Assembly (NCBI GenBank): GCA_014885115.2
Contig: WKLE02003782.1
Coordinates: forward strand, 37,568-47,596
Direction: 5' to 3'
Length of the DNA stretch: 10,029 bases
Source of the DNA: Asterionellopsis glacialis
Lineage: Eukaryota; Bacillariophyta; Plagiogrammaphyceae; Rhaphoneidales; Asterionellopsidaceae
Shown here: piece by piece, positions 7,058 through 10,029 of the stretch
Numbering within the stretch: position 1 is the first letter of the stretch
Layout: every line of letters starts with the position of its first letter
Program-made: the position numbers and the translations under genes
Notes under the pieces: generated by a model
Told to the model about the DNA's origin: nothing
Database searches by the model: none
Seen by the model: the letters and a program-made list of their open reading frames with translations, nothing else

Positions 7058-7421
7058 ATTTGTGCTCGCGTGATTTGTAGCTCGAGAGTCTTGTCAAATT
7101 TTTGATAATGGCCTTTTCGCCGTGCCTTGATCAAAGCCGATTCCTCTCGTAAAAGAAATTATCTGGGTTGCATTGAGAAAGAAGTACGCATGTGGAATCG
7201 AGAATGCCCCTGTAAGGGTGTGGCAATTTTGATCTCTTGCGGAAACCAGTACCATTGCCTCCCAACGCGTTTATTAATGGTCCCCGGGTATTTATTTTGC
7301 CATATTATGTGCTTCCGTAGCATCCGGGGGTTTGCGAACGCAAACACAATATCTGGTATCTTGCGTTATCTTACAACACGGGTATTTTTCTTTTCTTAAT
7401 TATCTGCATTGTACGCCGTAG
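7045..7421 (+). other. Candidate intron 1 (related to candidate intron 2)
   Basis: It is bounded by the donor G-GTGCGT at 7045 and a TAG acceptor at 7421 preceded by a pyrimidine-rich tract (TTTTTCTTTTCTTAATT). It contains a block at 7087-7145 repeated at 7607-7662, including a 24-bp core (7122-7145) that differs by one base. It also contains GAACGCAAACA (7336-7346), related to GATGCAAACA at 7846-7855 and 8220-8229. Frames within it are broken and not conserved between copies. Splicing is inferred, not shown. Confidence 0.4.
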
Positions 7422-7662
7422 AGGAATTTTGCGTGGATGAAAGACCAAAATGCTCTGTCCTCCCATGCATAATTAAATCTCTCGAAGACCTCCCAATCAT
7501 ATTTGTTTATGTTGAAGGGACCCACAAGATACCGCAAGAATTTTGCAAGGTGCGTTTTCTGGTTTTAGCTTTCTGGGTTGGCAGTTGTACACACCTGAAC
7601 CACCATAGTCTGTCAAATTTTTGGCAACGGCTAACTCTGTGCCTTGACCAAAGCCGATTCCT
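7087..7662 (+). repeat. Diverged direct repeat pair, 517-bp offset
   Basis: Copy A (7087-7145) and copy B (7607-7662) align from AGTCT and GTCAAATTTTTG to AAAGCCGATTCCT with small indels. The last 24 bp match at 23 positions. Weaker similarity continues downstream, for example AGTACGCATGTGG versus AGTACACCTGTGG and TTTTGCCATATT versus CTTGCCATAATT, so the duplicated unit is probably about 250 bp. Confidence 0.8.
7422..7549 (+). other. Candidate internal exon, unrecognised product
   Basis: This stretch lies between a candidate acceptor (TAG ending 7421) and a strong donor (AAG-GTGCGT, intron from 7550). One frame is open throughout; it starts EEFCVDERPKCSVLPC and ends THKIPQEFCK, with balanced composition and four Cys. 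The other two frames contain stops. It ends in phase 0, which joins cleanly to 7889. It does not join in frame to the upstream coiled-coil ORF (that ends in phase 2), so either another exon is missing, the boundary is different, or the locus is decayed. Confidence 0.35.
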
Positions 7663-7888
7663 ATGGAAGAAGAAAGCTATAGAGAAGTTTCGGTGGGGTA
7701 GTACACCTGTGGTCTGGAAATAAATACCCCTAAGCAATTGGGTGCGGTGTTTCCTTTTCCAACCCCTGTGGAATCTTTTGCCATTCTTTTCTCCGCGTCT
7801 GTCTGGCCTAATGGTTTGCTTGCCATAATTGTTAGGTCCTTTATTGATGCAAACAAATTGAATTGTCTGTAGTATTTATTGATTTCAG
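7550..7888 (+). other. Candidate intron 2
   Basis: It begins GTGCGT, the same hexamer as candidate intron 1, and ends TTTATTGATTTCAG, a good acceptor. The conserved 24-bp core lies at 7639-7662, 89 bp from the donor (77 bp in intron 1). GGTCCTTTATTGATGCAAAC (7835-7854) recurs in candidate intron 3 at 8210-8228 with one base deleted and one changed. Confidence 0.45.
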
Positions 7889-8003
7889 GGATTCTTCCTC
7901 ACAATGAAATTCTTCTCGAATTTAGATCAAGACATTACAGACTTATTTATGATAAATTTATACTTGAGTATGACAGAGTGCGGAAGCAGGATATTATCTC
8001 ATG
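7889..8003 (+). other. Candidate internal exon, unrecognised product
   Basis: It is flanked by TTGATTTCAG and by the near-consensus donor ATG-GTGAGT at 8004. Two frames are open over its 115 bp. The frame in phase with the upstream exon reads GFFLTMKFFSNLDQD onward, and after splicing to 8313 meets TGA at 8318-8320. The other reads ILPHNEILLEF and RLIYDKFILEYDRVRK; it looks more protein-like but does not match the upstream phase. I cannot decide which is used, if either. Confidence 0.35.
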
Positions 8004-8312
8004 GTGAGTAAAAGATATAACACAATTGCCATCCTTATTTTACCCAGAATATTTTTTTTGCGACTGTCCCGAGAGGGATTTGTCCTTCGGGTTGACGTGA
8101 GAACCCCGAAAGGGATTCAATTTCCACACGCCACTCCGATCTTCATAATTCTGGAATAAAAACATCATCGATCACAGCCCAAGTGTTTCTATTTTTCCAT
8201 GGCACGCAGGGTCCTTATCGATGCAAACATTTTTTACAATTTAAGTTGTCAAAATAGATCAAAGTGGTGTCTAATATCCTCACATCATGTTTCCGATCTT
8301 TTTTTATTACAG
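8004..8312 (+). other. Candidate intron 3 with structured RNA segment
   Basis: It begins GTGAGT and ends TTTTTTTATTACAG, the strongest pyrimidine-tract acceptor in the window. It contains the three-tetraloop segment (8067-8114) and, at 8210-8229, the GGTCCTTATCGATGCAAACA block shared with candidate intron 2. The 24-bp core of introns 1 and 2 is not recognisable here. Several T-rich runs and stops in all frames agree with non-coding sequence. Confidence 0.45.
8067..8114 (+). ncRNA. Three consecutive tetraloop mini-hairpins
   Basis: TCCC-GAGA-GGGA (8067-8078), CC-TTCG-GG (8084-8091) and CCC-GAAA-GGG (8105-8114) follow one another. As RNA they would carry GNRA, UUCG and GNRA loops, the most stable tetraloop classes. 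The middle arm, TCCTTCGGG, can also pair with CCCGAGAGGGA or CCCCGAAAGGGA, so alternative folds exist. The stems are short, and no known RNA family is recognised. It lies inside candidate intron 3. Confidence 0.35.
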
Positions 8313-8320
8313 GAAAATGA

Positions 8321-8613
8321 TGCGTATGACAGAAATGAAATCTCGAAGATTCTACCTTGTACATTTTTTAAAAAATATTATTGTAGCTGGCCGCCTTAGA
8401 TACAGTAATAAAAAATTACTCCACATATTACTACCAGGAACTACTGACTGTACGAGTACCAGACACAGTACAGTAAGTATGCTATATTCAGCACTGTCTG
8501 TGCCGGCGGGTGTCCATTATCTTAGATAGTGATTATATAAAAAATATATACTGTGTTGTGAAAGTCTTTAGATATGTGTACCTGGTATGTTTATATCATT
8601 GCAATGCATAAAA
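8321..8613. other. Spacer with no supported gene
   Basis: A plus-strand frame covering 8287-8529 has no motif and a composition unlike a globular protein; its 5' half overlaps the candidate exon start at 8313. The stretch contains AT-rich runs (8530-8555) and short repeats of CAGTAC/GTACTG type, but nothing clearly functional. Confidence 0.45.
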
Positions 8614-8634
8614 TGACGTGTATTGTTTGACGTG
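8614..8634 (+). promoter_or_regulatory. Paired TGACGTG elements upstream of plastid protein gene
   Basis: TGACGTG occurs at 8614-8620 and 8628-8634, 14 bp apart and about 280 bp upstream of the ATG at 8911. TGACGT is the core of cAMP/CO2-responsive elements bound by bZIP factors in diatoms, described for the pyrenoidal carbonic anhydrase gene of Phaeodactylum. A regulatory role here is inferred from motif and position only. Confidence 0.4.
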
Positions 8635-8665
8635 TTCACAAACCATACATACCGAACCAGACACA

Positions 8666-8690
8666 GGTACTGTACTTGGTACCAGGTAGA
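8666..8690. repeat. GGTACC-type palindrome near 8677
   Basis: GGTACTGTACTTGGTACC contains TGGTACCA (8677-8684), a perfect palindrome, and AGGTAC/GTAC arms on its left. It is continued by looser copies (CTGTACCCAGG, GTTACCAGGC) to about 8725. It belongs to the GGTACC family seen in other spacers. Confidence 0.6.
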
Positions 8691-8910
8691 CAGAGACTGT
8701 ACCCAGGAACGAGCTGTTACCAGGCATGGTAGTCCCAGTAGTCTAATTATGGTCAGAAAAGCGTGGTCGACTATTCGTATGCGTCAGCGATCGCGATTGA
8801 AAAAAAAACATAAAACTGCTCGTACAGTACCTTTTCCGATGCTGTTCACATAACTCCCATTTGCATTGCTTATCCTATTCGTAGACCCCAACCAATCGTT
8901 CGTTTCCACC

Positions 8911-9657
8911 ATGAAGATCGCTTCACTTGCCTTTGTCTCCTTACTTTCAACTGTTTCGGCGTTCGCGTCTACTTCCAAGCCAACTGGTATTGTCACTCAT
9001 CTGAAAGCTGAAACAACAGATGTGGAGACGTCGGCTTCGTCATCAAAACCAATGTTCGACTCTTTTTTAGATGAAGATGCGATGTTAGCTGAGTCAACAT
9101 TTCCTATCAAGCCTAACGATTTGATGGAACGTGCCAAGTACTTACTGTCACCTGATTGCGGAATTGGAACAAAGGATGGCGGAGAATGTCTCGCAGAAGA
9201 CTTTGAATTCATTGCTGCAGTAGTCGGTCCTATTGGCAGAGAGGAATATTTGAATGCTCTTGGGAGTTTCAATCTTGAGGATGCTTTCGATATTACGCCC
9301 AACTTTTTTGGAATGAGCGTGGATCCTATGCAGCCCAACCGAGTTTGGTTTTTCAATCGCGTGAAGGGCATTCACAAGGGAGAGTTTATGGGTGCAAAGC
9401 CAGATGGAAAGGAGATTGTATACCCCCCACAAGTGCAACACTTTGACTTTAACGAGGACGGAAAATTGAAAGAATACGGTTTCTACACGGCGGATCGTAG
9501 GCAAGGGAATACTGGTGGACTCGGAGGAGCCTTTGGTTTCATGTATGGAGTTGGTAAGCCCCTACCAATCCCAGAATGTCAACCGTACAAACGTTCCTTC
9601 CGTTTCCGTCTTCTAAACTTTGTGGGATCTTTTGCACAAAAATTATCCAAAAAGTAG
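8911..9657 (+). CDS. Plastid-targeted SnoaL/NTF2-like protein
   Basis: From the ATG at 8911 (context CCACC-ATG) the product has 248 residues. An upstream in-frame ATG at 8866 would add 15 residues that spoil the signal peptide, so 8911 is preferred. MKIASLAFVSLLSTVSAFAS is a signal peptide ending in a textbook SAF-A junction, followed by a Ser/Thr/Lys-rich transit region (20-46), the bipartite import signal of diatom plastids. The mature part (about 48-248) starts with a helix containing MERAKYLLSPDCG, then FEFIAAVVGPIGREEYLNAL, NFFGMSVDPM, NRVWFFNRVKG and QHFDFNEDGKLKEYGFYTAD. This order of helices and strands resembles the SnoaL/NTF2-like cone fold (ketosteroid-isomerase type). The Gly-rich stretch GGLGGAFGFMYG (202-213) and a basic C-terminus follow. 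Enzymatic activity is unknown. Fold assignment is moderate; targeting is well supported. Confidence 0.85.
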   Translation: MKIASLAFVSLLSTVSAFASTSKPTGIVTHLKAETTDVETSASSSKPMFDSFLDEDAMLAESTFPIKPNDLMERAKYLLSPDCGIGTKDGGECLAEDFEFIAAVVGPIGREEYLNALGSFNLEDAFDITPNFFGMSVDPMQPNRVWFFNRVKGIHKGEFMGAKPDGKEIVYPPQVQHFDFNEDGKLKEYGFYTADRRQGNTGGLGGAFGFMYGVGKPLPIPECQPYKRSFRFRLLNFVGSFAQKLSKK

Positions 9658-10029
9658 AATGAAAGATTTTTCAAATTTTGTGCGTGATAATTAATAGTCA
9701 AATATAGTGGACCATAGAATTTATTTCAATACTCTTTACTGTACTTCCAAACGTATGGTGAAAGGTTTTTCAGAAAGGACTGCTTTTGTTATTTTCTCTC
9801 AGATCATCTTATTGTATATTTCAGAACCTCTTCTTTCTCTAGAGAGTGTAGCTTTTTCCTAAATTAGTCTCAACTTAACTAGGACTAGATCCCACTTCTA
9901 GTCTGCAGTAGGACCAATCCAGGACCAAGTTTAGAAAACCTCTCTAGAGGCCTTGGACTACTTGGTCTAGAGTCCAGGGAGGTCCTAATTATCGCGCACT
10001 ATGCCTGTATCCAAACAGATTATTGATTT
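9658..10029. other. Intergenic spacer with inverted repeats
   Basis: No ORF is supported. The AT-rich 3' flank of the plastid protein gene (9658-9740) is followed by TCTCTAGAGA (9836-9845), ACTAGGACTAGATCCCACTTC and a cluster of GGACC/GGTCC words. The segment 9923-9967 has nested arms: GACCAAGT (9923-9930) pairs with ACTTGGTC (9960-9967) around CCTCT-CT-AGAGG (9939-9950). Confidence 0.6.
9923..9967. repeat. Nested inverted repeat with CTCTAGAG core
   Basis: The outer 8-bp arms GACCAAGT/ACTTGGTC enclose an inner 5-bp stem CCTCT/AGAGG. The inner core CTCTAGAG links it to the palindromes at 1424-1439 and 9836-9845, and the outer arms use the GGACC/GGTCC words of the 6562-6632 cluster. Confidence 0.65.

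Noticed and set aside
8067..8117. Possible tRNA or T-arm (AATCCC and TTCGGG words on the minus strand)
   Set aside because: No acceptor stem, D-arm or anticodon arm can be drawn around it; no other tRNA-like GTTCGA box was found in the window.
8287..8529. Plus-strand ORF of 80 residues
   Set aside because: Overlaps a strong splice acceptor and a palindrome-rich spacer; the second half reads repeat-derived sequence.
1..10029. Bacterial operon, CRISPR array or insertion sequence
   Set aside because: No regularly spaced repeats, no transposase motif and no clustered co-directional genes; plastid presequences and splice sites indicate a eukaryotic nuclear genome.

Overview
The window looks like nuclear DNA of a photosynthetic stramenopile, most likely a diatom. 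Genes are intron-poor and separated by AT-rich spacers of 60 to about 750 bp. There are no operons or ribosome binding sites. At least two predicted proteins begin with a signal peptide that ends in an ASAF-like Ala/Phe junction, which is the hallmark of import into the four-membrane plastid of diatoms and relatives. The species cannot be named from the sequence.

Layout from left to right: an edge-truncated minus-strand ORF (1-390) of unknown function lies head to head with a Lys/Asn/Ser-rich plus-strand ORF (356-1000). After about 730 bp of palindrome-bearing spacer comes a small membrane-protein gene (1734-2075), whose 3' end, stop codon included, is tandemly duplicated. It converges on a large minus-strand gene (2136-4241) for a secreted or organellar 5'-nucleotidase-type metallophosphoesterase with three C-terminal EF-hands. 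A further minus-strand gene (4950-6128) encodes a TrmH/SpoU-family RNA 2'-O-methyltransferase with a plastid-type presequence. A 656-bp divergent spacer separates it from a small coiled-coil protein gene with a nuclear-localisation-like basic patch (6785-7057).

The stretch 7045-8320 has no clear long ORF but is not featureless. It holds strong splice-site signals, two plausible internal exons, and two or three candidate introns that are diverged copies of one another. The third contains three consecutive tetraloop hairpins. The last gene (8911-9657) encodes a plastid-targeted protein that resembles the SnoaL/NTF2-like fold.

Most spacers carry clusters of short palindromes built on GGTACC/AGGTCCT, and two carry a second family built on TCTCTAGAGA. 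This looks like a genome-specific dispersed repeat. The genes show no shared pathway; plastid or secretory targeting is the main common theme. The observations most worth following are the related introns, the tetraloop hairpin trio, and the altered metal-ligand motif in the EF-hand nucleotidase.
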